From: Chryseobacterium culicis
GTDB lineage: Bacteria; Bacteroidota; Bacteroidia; Flavobacteriales; Weeksellaceae
DNA: 64,000 bases
Direction: 5' to 3'
NCBI RefSeq assembly: GCF_900108365.1
Contig: NZ_FNWQ01000002.1
Span: 1,054,001-1,118,000 of the forward strand
How positions within the stretch are numbered: position 1 is the stretch's first letter; the number at the start of each line of letters is the position of its first letter. The position numbers and the translations under genes are program-made. The notes beneath the pieces are model-generated. The model was not told where the DNA came from and searched no databases. It was given only the letters and a program-made list of their open reading frames with translations. This document shows, one piece after another, positions 16,751 to 26,109 of this stretch.

Positions 16751-17398
16751 TCAGCTGAAATTTCTGACCAGCATATAAATAGCAATTGCGATTATAATAA
16801 TTCCCCAGATCAGCATCATAATTTTAGGCTGACCTGTTCTATTGATTCTTGTTGCAGGTTGTGGTTTAAACATTTCCTCTACCGTATTTTTGAATTTTTC
16901 AGAATCACTTTCAAAAACCTCAGTAATGGTGATTCCCTGAACTACGGTTTTGTGCAAAAGAGAATTGGTGGCATGAAGCAGAAGCTGAAATTTTCCATCT
17001 TTGAATTCTGTGATCTTAAATATTCTCTCTCCATACGGCTTTTCTAATCCGAAAGGCAGCACTTTCACCACATCGGCATTACTCGTCTGCCAGTTGATAA
17101 TAATCTCCTCCCCTTTTTTTGCATGAATTTTATTCGCTGTGAAGGTTTTAATTGCCGGCGGAATGGTATATCTGAAACTTCGCTGGTGGCTTTCCAAATT
17201 CTGGTCGTACGCACGTCTCCTTACTGAATCACTCAAAGTTTCATACGCTTCCTGAATCTCCCGGAAACGATCTGCAAAAAAGTCGTCATTGTCATTTTTA
17301 TCAGGATGATATTTTAAGGACAGTTTTCGATACGCCTTTTTGACGTCTTCTTCAGAAGCATCCTGGGAAATACCGAGAAAATAGTAGTAATCTTTCAT
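16751..17398 (-). CDS. J-domain (DnaJ-like) membrane-anchored protein
   Basis: A 215-residue protein. Residues 1-65 are a J domain with the HPD signature in SLKYHPDKND, which stimulates a DnaK-type Hsp70 ATPase. The middle (about 80-170) reads like an Ig-like beta domain (KGEEIIINWQTSNADVVKVLP), and residues 190-211 form a C-terminal transmembrane helix. With the anchor at the C-terminus, the J domain should face the cytoplasm. It lacks the Gly/Phe and zinc regions of true DnaJ, so it is a specialised co-chaperone with an unknown client. Confidence 0.85.
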   Translation of the reverse strand: MKDYYYFLGISQDASEEDVKKAYRKLSLKYHPDKNDNDDFFADRFREIQEAYETLSDSVRRRAYDQNLESHQRSFRYTIPPAIKTFTANKIHAKKGEEIIINWQTSNADVVKVLPFGLEKPYGERIFKITEFKDGKFQLLLHATNSLLHKTVVQGITITEVFESDSEKFKNTVEEMFKPQPATRINRTGQPKIMMLIWGIIIIAIAIYMLVRNFS

Positions 17399-17480
17399 TG
17401 AGCATTACAAAAATAAGGATTTATTTTTCTTTGTGTTTGATATTTACGGTAAAATTTTGTTGAAAGTATAGATCAAAAAA

Positions 17481-17610
17481 TCATTGCGAACCGAAGGTGG
17501 AGCAATCTTAATACAGCTGATAATCTATCGGTTGGGACGCAAGGACGCCAAGTTTTTTTCAACTACGCGCATATTTTAAGACGCAAAGATTTATCTCCGA
17601 TAAAATTGTA
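17481..17610 (+). repeat. Intergenic repeat unit A, with ATTTATC/GATAAAAT palindrome
   Basis: Begins TCATTGCGAACCGAAGGTGG, contains CGCAAGGACGCCA, and ends with the palindrome ATTTATC-TCC-GATAAAAT. It is repeated with about 75-80 percent similarity by eye 171 bp downstream. Confidence 0.6.
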
Positions 17611-17651
17611 TTTTTCTAAAAAATGAAACCGTTACCCCAGCAGTCCCGCTG

Positions 17652-17783
17652 TCATTGCAAACCGAAAGTGAAGCAATATCAATTCAGCTCATAATCTATT
17701 GGCTGGAAAGCGCAAGGACGCCATGTTTTTTTAGCTACCTGCATATTTTTAAGGCACAAAAATTTTATCTTTGATAAAATTCA
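17652..17783 (+). repeat. Intergenic repeat unit B, with ATTTTATC/GATAAAAT palindrome
   Basis: Begins TCATTGCAAACCGAAAGTGA, contains CGCAAGGACGCCA, and ends with ATTTTATC-TTT-GATAAAAT (17762-17780). Same order of segments as unit A, so the pair is a tandem duplication of a composite element. Confidence 0.6.
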
Positions 17784-17922
17784 ATACTGCGCTTGTCATT
17801 CCGAACAAAGCAAGGATTTTCAACTCCTTTACAAAACTGTTTTCCCCACAGACCCCACAAACGGGCAGATGACTGCGCCTAATTAAGCTATTCAACACTC
17901 CATCAATTAAGATATAAGCACT

Positions 17923-18567
17923 TTATTTCCTGGAAACCCAATCTTTAACCGGTATAATCCATTCATTGAGAGCCTTAAAAAGAAAACCGTGATTCAGGCC
18001 TGTGTTAAGTTCTATTTCTTTAAAATCTTTGATGTCAGATCTCACCAGTCGCTGTTCTTTTGACATGGGCACATGTCCTTCATCCGATTTCTCCGTAATG
18101 GAAAGAATTCTTCCGTACAGCTTAAAGTTTTTATCTTTCTCCAAAGAATCATCTTTAAAACTGGCTCCGATGAAAACGAATTTCAGCTGTGGATTTTTCT
18201 CATAAAAAGATACATATTGTGCAATATATCCTCCCTGAGAAGTGCCCACCACCGTAATATTTCGGGCCAGAACTCCTTTTTTTAAGAGGCTGTCAATCTG
18301 TTTTTTGATTTTTTCAGCATACACTTCCGGATCTGTATCAGCTTTCCTTTTCTCTGAAATAACAATGGTATTTTGATTTCTTAATTTTTTGAGTATGGTT
18401 TCATATTCTGCGACTCCGTATTTGGGATGTTTCTCCTCAAAAGAATGATTTTCCAGAAATTTATTATGCAAAAAGAAAATATACTGTTTTTGTTGTGGTT
18501 TTTGTGCCAACACAATCATCGAAAAAAAGGATAACACTGCAACGAAAATATTCTTGAACCTCATCAT
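17923..18567 (-). CDS. Secreted alpha/beta-hydrolase-like protein
   Basis: A 214-residue protein with a signal peptide (1-22, ending LAQ). The nucleophile elbow is GTSQGG with Ser110, and a candidate catalytic His lies in LNHGFLF near the C-terminus. FFLHNKFLENHSF near the N-terminus would hold the oxyanion-hole loop. It looks like a small esterase/peptidase-like hydrolase of the periplasm. No substrate can be named. It is monocistronic, reading away from the ECF operon terminator. Confidence 0.75.
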   Translation of the reverse strand: MMRFKNIFVAVLSFFSMIVLAQKPQQKQYIFFLHNKFLENHSFEEKHPKYGVAEYETILKKLRNQNTIVISEKRKADTDPEVYAEKIKKQIDSLLKKGVLARNITVVGTSQGGYIAQYVSFYEKNPQLKFVFIGASFKDDSLEKDKNFKLYGRILSITEKSDEGHVPMSKEQRLVRSDIKDFKEIELNTGLNHGFLFKALNEWIIPVKDWVSRK

Positions 18568-18638
18568 AACCGGAATAGCTTTTTTAATAAAGAAAGAACA
18601 AATATAGTTTAAAAAGCTTTTAACGCCTCTGTTTTATG

Positions 18639-18680
18639 TAAAAATTCCGGCTCGGGAAGCTTCGCTTCCCGAGCCGGAAT
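18639..18680 (-). terminator. Strong hairpin terminator of the ECF operon
   Basis: A perfect 17-bp stem (18644-18660 with 18664-18680, including GGCTCGGGAAGC) and a TTC loop. On the minus strand it is followed by TTTTTAC, so it stops transcription coming from the genes at 18711-19982. Confidence 0.85.
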
Positions 18681-18710
18681 GTAACAATTTCAATTTAGTT
18701 TTTACTTTTC

Positions 18711-18968
18711 TTATGCTTCCCAGGTATTATCCTTTCTGCAGCATCTTGAATGGAATTCTTTTTTGAATTTTCCTTTCAGTTCCTGATATTGCTCATCATT
18801 CATTTCCCTGATCTTATCCGCCAGTCCGAAAGGTGATTTTTCTTTAATTCCGTACTCTTCAAAAATACCTTTAATAAACTTTTTTCTTTGTATTGCTTTT
18901 TTAGCGATGAAGGCTACCCCTACCACAGCTAATGCTCCAAGAGCTCCTTTTAATGCTGAATTTTTCAT
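18711..18968 (-). CDS. Small membrane-anchored protein of the ECF sigma operon (85 aa)
   Basis: An 85-residue protein with one N-terminal hydrophobic helix (about 8-25, GALGALAVVGVAFIAKKAI). A charged helical domain follows (GLADKIREMNDEQYQELKGKF), ending SRCCRKDNTWEA with an adjacent Cys pair. It is third in an operon after an ECF sigma factor and a two-helix membrane protein. It is not a recognisable anti-sigma factor. It could be a membrane-stress effector or sensor of the sigma system; function unknown. Confidence 0.7.
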   Translation of the reverse strand: MKNSALKGALGALAVVGVAFIAKKAIQRKKFIKGIFEEYGIKEKSPFGLADKIREMNDEQYQELKGKFKKEFHSRCCRKDNTWEA

Positions 18969-19059
18969 TTTTTCAAAATTTTAAATTTTACTACTTTTTG
19001 TTTTTTATATAGACGAATGAATTTAAATTTTACTTTACTACTTCTTTAAAAATTTCAAA

Positions 19060-19392
19060 TTATTCGTTGTTTCTGTTGAAGAATCCTCCTGAGCATTTAT
19101 TTCTCCATACCTCTTTGAATTTCTCTCTTTCTTCTGGTGACCAGCTCGCCATTTTTTCTCTCATTTTTCTTTCTTTAAAGTCTTTCATTCCTTTTCCGAA
19201 ATGGAAGCCTCCGAAAAGAATTTTGCTCAGGATCAGTATTCCCATTGCCTGCCAGAAGGTAATGGTTTTTACGCCTAAAATTTCCGGAAGAAGGCAATTC
19301 CAAAGCAGCATTACAATCCATGTAACTGCGGCTAAAATTAATGGCGGACATAACAATAAAAAAATCCAACCTTTTTTGTGTTTATGATTCAT
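19060..19392 (-). CDS. Two-helix membrane protein, putative partner of the ECF sigma factor
   Basis: A 110-residue protein with two predicted membrane helices (about 8-33 and 44-64). A cytoplasmic tail ends in MASWSPEEREKFKEVWRNKC. It starts 11 bp after the sigma-factor stop, so the two are translated together. Position and topology suit a membrane regulator that senses envelope conditions and holds or releases the sigma factor, but no anti-sigma domain is recognised. This kind of gene beside an ECF sigma factor is common in Flavobacteriia. Confidence 0.7.
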   Translation of the reverse strand: MNHKHKKGWIFLLLCPPLILAAVTWIVMLLWNCLLPEILGVKTITFWQAMGILILSKILFGGFHFGKGMKDFKERKMREKMASWSPEEREKFKEVWRNKCSGGFFNRNNE

Positions 19393-19403
19393 AACTTTTT
19401 TTT

Positions 19404-19982
19404 CTAACTTTTTAAATCTTCGTATAACTTTCTCAGTCTGTTTCTCAGATGCTTCACAGCATAGTTTTTCCTGCTGATAATGGTTTTGATGTTTTCTCCC
19501 TGCTCATCGGCGATCTCCTGGAGCGTTTTGTCGTTCAGTTCATTTTCTACGTAGACCAACCTTTGTTTTTCAGGAAGTTCATCCAATGCTTCAAACAGTT
19601 TTTTCCAGATCTCATCCTGAAACATCTTCACTTCAGGACCAGCGCTCTCATCCATCAATAGAATATCCTTGATAGAAAAACTGCCGTCTTCATCTTCATA
19701 TACAAAATCTTCAAGATTTTCTGTTTTCTTTTTACGGTAACGATCTGTGATTTTATTCGCTGTTACCCTGTAGAGCCACCCACCAACATTTACGATCTCC
19801 GAAATATTCGTAAGGCTACTGAACTGATACCACACTTCCTGCAGAATATCTTCCGCATCCTCCGTATTTTTTACTTTCGGACGGATATAAGACATCAGCT
19901 TCCCTCCGTAGCTGGAAACGGTCTGCGAGATGATACTTTCTTTCTCTTTCTGTGGCATTGTTATTTTTTCGACAACCTCCAT
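19404..19982 (-). CDS. ECF-type RNA polymerase sigma factor
   Basis: A 192-residue sigma-70 family factor with region 2 (ILQEVWYQFSSL, WLYRVTANKITDRYRKK) and region 4 (LPEKQRLVYVENELNDKTLQEIADEQGENIKTIISR). A charged linker sits between the two. ECF factors redirect RNA polymerase to stress promoters. It leads a three-gene operon with two small membrane proteins, which suggests an envelope-sensing role. A histidine kinase gene is divergent about 230 bp away. Confidence 0.93.
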   Translation of the reverse strand: MEVVEKITMPQKEKESIISQTVSSYGGKLMSYIRPKVKNTEDAEDILQEVWYQFSSLTNISEIVNVGGWLYRVTANKITDRYRKKKTENLEDFVYEDEDGSFSIKDILLMDESAGPEVKMFQDEIWKKLFEALDELPEKQRLVYVENELNDKTLQEIADEQGENIKTIISRKNYAVKHLRNRLRKLYEDLKS

Positions 19983-20215
19983 ACTGCTATGACGGCTGAT
20001 CTTTTGGTTTTACTTTAATAAATTTAAAATATTTTTCTCAGAATTCAATTTTTCTTTTATTCATCAATGTTTTTATTTTTTCGCTGATAAAAGATAACAG
20101 ATGAATGATGAAAATGGTAATGTAACAGATACTTCAATACAATAGTGTTAAATAGTGTTATCAAGTCGTTTTTATGTTCTGTTTTATGCTTAATTTCGAT
20201 GTGCTATATCATTTT

Positions 20216-21556
20216 ATGAATACATTATTTACCCATTTCGGAAAATTATTGTTTGTTCTGACAATACTGGTTGTTTTTGCTTTTCAGGGATACTGGATTG
20301 CTGTAAGCTTTCAGAATAAAAAAGAGGAGATCCTGGAACGTACCAGGTCTGAAATGACCCAGTTATTAGTGGATAATATGCTTAATGATCCTCCTCTGAA
20401 ACAAAAACTGAACCGGAACAGCAATTACAGGAATAACGCTGCCGGCAGCCGAGAAAAAATTCAGGTTTTTATCCGCGAAAAGGAAAAAGATGTGGTCAAT
20501 AAAAACTTTAAACAACAAAACACTTCCTTTTATAAAGGTGAAAAACTGGATGTTTTTTTATATCATTCAATTAAAAGTATTTTAAAAAAGGGGCTGAATA
20601 AGGAGGCAGAAATCAGCATATTGTATGAAGGAAAAAACATCAAAAGAATGTATCCTGAGAATCTAAAAGCTCAAGATGAAAATACCACCACTCCGGTTAA
20701 TGCATTGCTGGGAGAAGATACCACTTACAGGATTTATATCGAAAATATGACAAGCCTGGTAATCAGCGAAATAAAAGAAACCATTATCTTTTCCGTGCTG
20801 TACATCTTACTTTTCCTGGTGACCATCTTTATTCTTTTTAAGAATCTCATTTTTAATCAAAAGCTGCTGAGGAATAAAGAGATCTTCACCCGTAACATGA
20901 CTCATGAACTTAAAATTCCGATATCCACTATTCTTATTGCGGCCGAAGGACTTGAGAAATATGATGTTTTAAAAGAACCTGAAAGCGCAAAAAAATATGC
21001 TGGTATGATACGGAGAGCCGGCAGCCAGCTCTCCCAACTCGTAGAATCTATTCTCCAGCATGCAAGAGCCGATCATAATACCGAAAAGCTGCCGCTAACG
21101 AGTATAAATCTTGTAGATCTATTGGAAGATGTAAAGAATAACTTATCCGGTATGATTGACAAGAGACAGGCGGAAATTATTCTTGTCAATATCAATCAGA
21201 CCTTTACGATCAAAGGAAACTATGAACAGCTAAGGCTGGTATTTTGCAATTTAATAGATAACTCCCTAAAATACTCTGACAATAAACCACAGGTTTTGAT
21301 CTCTGCTGAAAAATCAGGAAACAGTATTTTGATCAGAATACAGGATAATGGTATAGGAATTCCGGAAAAATATGCTGAGGATATTTTTTCGCCTTACTTT
21401 AGAATTGTTACGGATGATACACATGATGTCAAAGGCTTTGGGCTGGGTTTAAGCTTTGTAAAAAAATCGCTGTTGAATCAAGGGGCAGATATACAGTTTA
21501 TAAAACAGAAAACAGAAGGTACCACCATGGAAATTAAAATTCCCTCACATGAATAA
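20216..21556 (+). CDS. Sensor histidine kinase
   Basis: A 446-residue kinase. Helix 1 (about 9-31) and helix 2 (about 188-210) flank a periplasmic sensor of about 155 residues with no recognised fold. The H-box NMTHELKIPIS carries His230; the ATP-binding region includes NLIDNSLKYSD (N box), DNGIGIPEK (G1) and GFGLGLSFVKK (G2). No HAMP domain lies between helix 2 and the H-box. The ATG at 20216 is preferred to an earlier one at 20174 because it begins just before the first membrane helix. Its end overlaps the response regulator by 8 bp. Confidence 0.92.
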   Translation: MNTLFTHFGKLLFVLTILVVFAFQGYWIAVSFQNKKEEILERTRSEMTQLLVDNMLNDPPLKQKLNRNSNYRNNAAGSREKIQVFIREKEKDVVNKNFKQQNTSFYKGEKLDVFLYHSIKSILKKGLNKEAEISILYEGKNIKRMYPENLKAQDENTTTPVNALLGEDTTYRIYIENMTSLVISEIKETIIFSVLYILLFLVTIFILFKNLIFNQKLLRNKEIFTRNMTHELKIPISTILIAAEGLEKYDVLKEPESAKKYAGMIRRAGSQLSQLVESILQHARADHNTEKLPLTSINLVDLLEDVKNNLSGMIDKRQAEIILVNINQTFTIKGNYEQLRLVFCNLIDNSLKYSDNKPQVLISAEKSGNSILIRIQDNGIGIPEKYAEDIFSPYFRIVTDDTHDVKGFGLGLSFVKKSLLNQGADIQFIKQKTEGTTMEIKIPSHE

Positions 21557-22232
21557 ACCCAAAATATTATATTTAGAAGATGATCATGATCTGGGTGAAA
21601 TCACTACGGATATGCTCACAAGAATGCATTTCTCCGTACAATGGGTAAACAATGGCATTGACGGTCTGAAAGCTGTTAAGAATGAAAAGTTCGACATCAT
21701 TATTGCTGATATCATGATGCCGCAGCTTGATGGATACAGTTTTCTCAAAGAAATAAGAGACAGGAATGATCATACCCCACTGATTCTTATTTCCGCACGG
21801 GTTTTAACAGAAGATGTTCTCAAAGGATTTTCTCTGGGGGCAGATGATTATATGAGGAAACCCTTCAGTATAGAAGAGCTGAATGCAAGAATTCACAGAA
21901 TTCTTAAACGTTCTTTCTCTGAAAAACACTCTGCAAATACAATTAGTGTAGGAAATTATGAGTATAATCACAGTACTTATCAACTGACTTATCAGGATAA
22001 AGAAGTTATGCTGTCGCCACGATCAGGTGAGATCCTTTACCGGCTGGCTACCAATAAAGATGGCTTTCTGCCCAGGAAAGAAACGCTGCTTGAATTGTGG
22101 GGAGATGATCATTTTTTTAATGGCAGAAGTCTGGATGTATTTATTTCAAAGCTCCGGAAATATCTTTCTGAAGACCCCAGAATCAGTATTATCAACATAA
22201 GGGCTACCGGATACCGTTTAATAGTGAGCTAA
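21549..22232 (+). CDS. OmpR-family response regulator
   Basis: A 227-residue two-domain regulator. The receiver domain has Asp54 as phosphoacceptor (IIADIMMPQLDG), Asp11/Asp12 as the acidic pocket, and the conserved Lys in DDYMRKPFS. The C-terminal winged helix (about 130-226) contains RSLDVFISKLRKYLSEDPRI. It overlaps the kinase gene, so the two form a cognate pair. The divergent protease gene beyond 22281 may be a target, but no shared site was found. Confidence 0.94.
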   Translation: MNKPKILYLEDDHDLGEITTDMLTRMHFSVQWVNNGIDGLKAVKNEKFDIIIADIMMPQLDGYSFLKEIRDRNDHTPLILISARVLTEDVLKGFSLGADDYMRKPFSIEELNARIHRILKRSFSEKHSANTISVGNYEYNHSTYQLTYQDKEVMLSPRSGEILYRLATNKDGFLPRKETLLELWGDDHFFNGRSLDVFISKLRKYLSEDPRISIINIRATGYRLIVS

Positions 22233-22280
22233 AAACTGCTGCAAGGAAATCCTTAGCAGCAGCAAAACAAGGAGTGAATG

Positions 22281-23240
22281 TTATTTTTTATAAATCCGTA
22301 TTTCCCTGGCTTTGAAATCTACAGTAGTGATGTACTGCTTCAGGAATTCATATCCTAACAAACCGTCTATCTTTACTGTGCTTTTCCGGTTGAGATTATC
22401 AAGCATATCATTCTCAAAAATAAATCCAAGCTTTTTGTAACTAACGTCCCCAACTTTAAGTGTTTTAATATGTCCTTTCTTCGCTTTGGTTTTTCCTCCT
22501 ATTCCTGTAAGATCACTTTCTTTAAACCTGATGATGGATTCTTTCAGCTCAGAAACATATTTTTCATAAAGCACATTGGAAGCCGCTCCTGAATCTAATC
22601 CCATATGGTATGTTTTGCCATCAATTTCCATTGGAAAAACAGGAATATGCTTATACATTTCAAACGGAATTGTGGCAAGGAGCACACCGTTAAGCGCTTT
22701 TTCCTGAGCTAAAGAGGGATTTAACTGTCCGATAATGCTGTAATTTTTATAATCAAACGTTAATGCATACTCACTAAATACACTGTACCCTATTAAGCCT
22801 AAAATCTTTTTCCTAGTTAAATGAGCCATGGAAACAGAGAGCATATTTCCTTCAGAAAGGGTAATGCCATCCCAGTCAAATGATTGTATATGGGCAGAAC
22901 CTGATTTCTTTACTTTTCCACCTACTCCGCCGGCTTCACTTTTATAGGATGAATCATACTCTATATTTTCGGCATCCGAATTCAGTATGAGTTCCGGAGC
23001 ACCGCTGTCCAGTATAAAGGTACCTTCTTTGCCATTAAGAGAGGCTTGCACATAAATAATTCCGTTATGCACGGTGAAGGGTATTTCAATACGTTCAGGA
23101 GTATACTTTTTGACTGGTGCCAAAAGCTTTGCAGATTTGCTGCCGGTACTATCATTTTCTGCAATACCTGCCTGGGCTTTTGTGAAAACACTAAGGACCG
23201 TTAAGATCACAACCATAAATAATCTGAATAATATTATCAT
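22281..23240 (-). CDS. Secreted retropepsin-like aspartyl protease
   Basis: A 319-residue protein with a signal peptide (1-23, ending KAQA). It carries two catalytic motifs, FILDSGAPELIL (Asp78) and MGLDSGAASNVL (Asp216), in duplicated lobes. Two active-site motifs in one chain give a pepsin-like monomer built from retropepsin-type halves. Glycine-rich flaps (GGVGGK, GIGGKTKAKKG) follow each Asp. It probably cleaves periplasmic or outer-membrane proteins. It lies next to a two-component pair and an S9 peptidase. Confidence 0.82.
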   Translation of the reverse strand: MIILFRLFMVVILTVLSVFTKAQAGIAENDSTGSKSAKLLAPVKKYTPERIEIPFTVHNGIIYVQASLNGKEGTFILDSGAPELILNSDAENIEYDSSYKSEAGGVGGKVKKSGSAHIQSFDWDGITLSEGNMLSVSMAHLTRKKILGLIGYSVFSEYALTFDYKNYSIIGQLNPSLAQEKALNGVLLATIPFEMYKHIPVFPMEIDGKTYHMGLDSGAASNVLYEKYVSELKESIIRFKESDLTGIGGKTKAKKGHIKTLKVGDVSYKKLGFIFENDMLDNLNRKSTVKIDGLLGYEFLKQYITTVDFKAREIRIYKK

Positions 23241-23340
23241 AACAATGTTTTTTGATACCGCAAATATCTGCAGAACAACTTCTTTGATGGGTTATCGAAT
23301 AGTTATGTACTGTTAAATAGTGTTATCCAGGCTTTGGTTA

Positions 23341-23373
23341 AATAAAAAGCGGAAGACTTCCGCCTTCCGCTTT
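23341..23373 (-). terminator. Rho-independent terminator of the S9 peptidase gene
   Basis: Stem AAAGCGGAA (23346-23354) with TTCCGCTTT (23365-23373). On the minus strand the stem is followed by TTATTT, consistent with termination after the peptidase gene. Confidence 0.7.
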
Positions 23374-23395
23374 CCTCTGTTATGAGATGAATCGT

Positions 23396-25399
23396 TTATT
23401 TGTTAAAATTTTCTGCAAAGAATCCTAACATCGACTTGTACAGTTCTATTCTGTTCGGTTCTTTTCCAAAGCCATGTCCTTCATCATATTTTACCAGATA
23501 AGGAACTTCGAAACCTTTGGCGCGCATTGCCTTTACAATCTGATCGGATTCGTTGATGTTTACTCTTGGATCGTTTGCTCCCTGTACTACGAACAAAGGT
23601 TTTTTGATCTTGTCAATCTGGAATACCGGAGAAACTTCTTTAGCAATTTTAGCCTCTTCAGGATTATCAAGGTCATACCAAATTTGTTTCACCATTTCTT
23701 TGTAGGGTTTCCAGTATTCTGGGAATGACTCAAAGAAGGTAAAAATATTGGATACTCCCACATAATCCACACCGCAGGCATACAGATCGGGAGTTTTAAT
23801 GAGTCCCATTAAGGTTGCATACCCGCCATGGCTTCCTCCATAAATGGCAACTTTATCTTTATCTACCCACCCCTGTTCTATGGCATATTTTACACCATCT
23901 TCCACATCATCCATAGCTTTTCTGCCTATCTGCTTATATCCGGCTTTCTGAAATGATTTTCCATATCCTCCAGAAATTCTGAAGTTCACCTGGAGGGTAG
24001 CATATCCTCTGCTAGCAAAAAGCTGTGTTTCCGGATTGAATCCCCAACGGTCTCTGATTCCCTGAGGACCACCGTGAGGGTTGACTATTAAGGGAACTTT
24101 CTTACCCTCCAGCGCGGCTTTCGGTAACGTGATATATCCATGAATGGTCAGTCCGTCTCTGCTTTTAAATTCGATCGGTCTCATCTCAGCCATATCTTCC
24201 TCTTTGAGCTGGGGCATCAGATTATACAGAAGCTTGGTCTGTTTGGTTTTTGTATCGTATTCATAATATGTTCCGTAAAGTTTGTCGCTTCCTACTACCA
24301 CCAGAAGTTTATCATTATTATCATCGGAAGAAACAATTCCAAATTCTTTATCTCCAAACTGAGCTTTTAATTGGTCATCTATTTCTTTATAAAATTTACT
24401 TACCGGAACCGTTTCACCTTTTACGCCCTCATAGCTGATAAAATCCAGCTCATAGTTTCTGTTTTTCCCGGCTGTACTAATGGAACTTACATCGTACACA
24501 GGATTAGAGTATACTTCTTTAATCACTGCATTTTTCTTCAGGTCATAAAGCACTACTCTAGCTTTATCACTATCCAGATTGGTTACCACATAGGCTTCAT
24601 CCTTATTTTTGGAATTTTCATTGAATTCGATAATGCCAAAAGTGTCTGACCAGTCTGCAGATTTGATCAGGTTGAATTTTCCGGTCTGCAGATCTTTATA
24701 GTAGGTTTTTGTAGTCAGTCCGTTTTCAAGAATACTGTATCCTCTTAAATTTCCGTCTTTATCAAAAATATAATCATCAATAGGGCTGTTGACATCTTTA
24801 TTTTCATAGAGCTGGGTCATTTCCCCGGTAATGTAGTTGATCCTGAAGGGTTCGAAGATCTGCTTATTGTTTTTATTGAGCGTAACTACCACGAAGTCTG
24901 TATCTTTTATAGGAATGATAGACTGTACTTTTACTCCGTCAAATGGTGTCAAATCCTTCTGGTTTCCGCCATCTATGTCGGTAGCATACAAATGAATATT
25001 CTCGTTCCCGCCTCTATCCTGCGTATAAAAAAGGCGTTTTTTATTCAGCCAGCCGTAGTTTCTGATGAGGTCATCTTTTTCTACGATGGCTTTGCTAATT
25101 TTTCCTGTAGCCAGATCTTTTACATAGACATGGTTCTTTTTTTCCTGATCTTTTTCTTTATAGGAAAGGTATTTCCCGTCAGGAGAGATTTTAAATGCTG
25201 AAGCTTTCGGTCTTGCAAAGTAATCTTCCACTTTGTATTTAAAGTTTCCTTTATCATAAGAAATAAGCTTTTCAAGACTGGCTTTGGAAGATGGCAAAGT
25301 AGGATCTCCCGGTAATTTGGCTGTAGAACTCTGTGCGTTGGTCATAATGGTAGAGAGTACAATAAGGGCTGTACCGAAAATGTTGTGATTTAGTTTCAT
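23396..25399 (-). CDS. S9 family prolyl oligopeptidase
   Basis: A 667-residue secreted peptidase. The signal peptide covers about 1-22 (ending TNAQ). A beta-propeller domain follows to about residue 400, then an alpha/beta-hydrolase catalytic domain with Ser523 (GGSHGGYATLMG), Asp610 (QGANDPRVN) and His642 (YDEGHGF). These enzymes cleave short proline-containing peptides, with the propeller gating access. It is likely periplasmic and used in peptide scavenging. It is monocistronic with its own terminator. Confidence 0.92.
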   Translation of the reverse strand: MKLNHNIFGTALIVLSTIMTNAQSSTAKLPGDPTLPSSKASLEKLISYDKGNFKYKVEDYFARPKASAFKISPDGKYLSYKEKDQEKKNHVYVKDLATGKISKAIVEKDDLIRNYGWLNKKRLFYTQDRGGNENIHLYATDIDGGNQKDLTPFDGVKVQSIIPIKDTDFVVVTLNKNNKQIFEPFRINYITGEMTQLYENKDVNSPIDDYIFDKDGNLRGYSILENGLTTKTYYKDLQTGKFNLIKSADWSDTFGIIEFNENSKNKDEAYVVTNLDSDKARVVLYDLKKNAVIKEVYSNPVYDVSSISTAGKNRNYELDFISYEGVKGETVPVSKFYKEIDDQLKAQFGDKEFGIVSSDDNNDKLLVVVGSDKLYGTYYEYDTKTKQTKLLYNLMPQLKEEDMAEMRPIEFKSRDGLTIHGYITLPKAALEGKKVPLIVNPHGGPQGIRDRWGFNPETQLFASRGYATLQVNFRISGGYGKSFQKAGYKQIGRKAMDDVEDGVKYAIEQGWVDKDKVAIYGGSHGGYATLMGLIKTPDLYACGVDYVGVSNIFTFFESFPEYWKPYKEMVKQIWYDLDNPEEAKIAKEVSPVFQIDKIKKPLFVVQGANDPRVNINESDQIVKAMRAKGFEVPYLVKYDEGHGFGKEPNRIELYKSMLGFFAENFNK

Positions 25400-25541
25400 A
25401 ACTTTTGTTTTAAAGGTTAAAGTTATTTAAGCATGTAAATTTTATAATGATAAAAAATACATGCATTTCTATAATAAGACACATTATCCTCTTAAAACGT
25501 TACAATAATTGAGCAATTAATGGAAAAAAAAATGGTTATAT

Positions 25542-25571
25542 AAAAAAAAGACAGCCGTAAGACTGTCTTTT
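25542..25571 (-). terminator. Rho-independent terminator
   Basis: Stem AAAGACAG (25547-25554) with CTGTCTTT (25563-25570). The T-run lies on the minus strand, so it ends the DoxX gene and possibly the cluster upstream of it. Confidence 0.75.
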
Positions 25572-25573
25572 AT

Positions 25574-26032
25574 CTAGTGTAAATAAATTCCGAAATACCA
25601 TGTCCAGGCGATCAGGATCATCTGCATGGGAATTCTTTGATTATAAAGATATTTCATTCCCGGTCCGGTGTAATCGGCTTTAAAAATATTAATCCTTTTC
25701 CGGGAAGAATTGATATTGGCTACAAAAACCAACATATAAAAAATAATGAGCAAAACGGCTGTCATCTCACGGATTGCCGGAATCATTAGTCCGATACCCG
25801 CAGCAATTTCCAGTACTCCCGTAAAGTATACCCAAAACATTTTTGCGGGTATAAAGTCCGGAATCATCATGGCCATTCCTTTCTGAAATTTAAAATGGGA
25901 AAATCCTGTGAATACGATAAAAACAGCCATTCCAAGATTTCCTGAAAATATAAAATCCGGCCTTCCGTGAAACAAAAATGTTCCCAGTAAAGCCAGAATA
26001 AATGTTACAAAAATTATGACGAGTAGTTTCAT
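25574..26032 (-). CDS. DoxX-like membrane protein
   Basis: A 152-residue protein with four hydrophobic segments and the DoxX-type GVLEIAAGIGLMIPAIREMTAVLLII stretch between helices 2 and 3. DoxX proteins are small inner-membrane proteins linked to redox or thiol stress in some bacteria, but their reaction is unknown. It is the last gene of a long minus-strand group of small domain proteins. A second DoxX-family protein is at 46983. Confidence 0.75.
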   Translation of the reverse strand: MKLLVIIFVTFILALLGTFLFHGRPDFIFSGNLGMAVFIVFTGFSHFKFQKGMAMMIPDFIPAKMFWVYFTGVLEIAAGIGLMIPAIREMTAVLLIIFYMLVFVANINSSRKRINIFKADYTGPGMKYLYNQRIPMQMILIAWTWYFGIYLH

Positions 26033-26109
26033 TTTTTAGGGAGTAAGAGAGTAGGAACAAAGCATCAATTTGTAAGCTTTACACCTTAAATTTTAAACGT
26101 TGAATTTCT

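Larger units (their letters stand above)
17399..17922. other. Gene-free region built of two repeat units
   Basis: About 520 bp between two minus-strand genes. Most of it is occupied by two diverged copies of a 130-bp repeat (17481-17610 and 17652-17783), followed by a third CATTCCGAACAAAGCAAGGA-like fragment near 17797. No ORF is credible here. Confidence 0.6.

Noticed and set aside
17399..17922. CRISPR or small-RNA locus
   Set aside because: Only two diverged composite repeat units, no regular spacers, no cas genes nearby.
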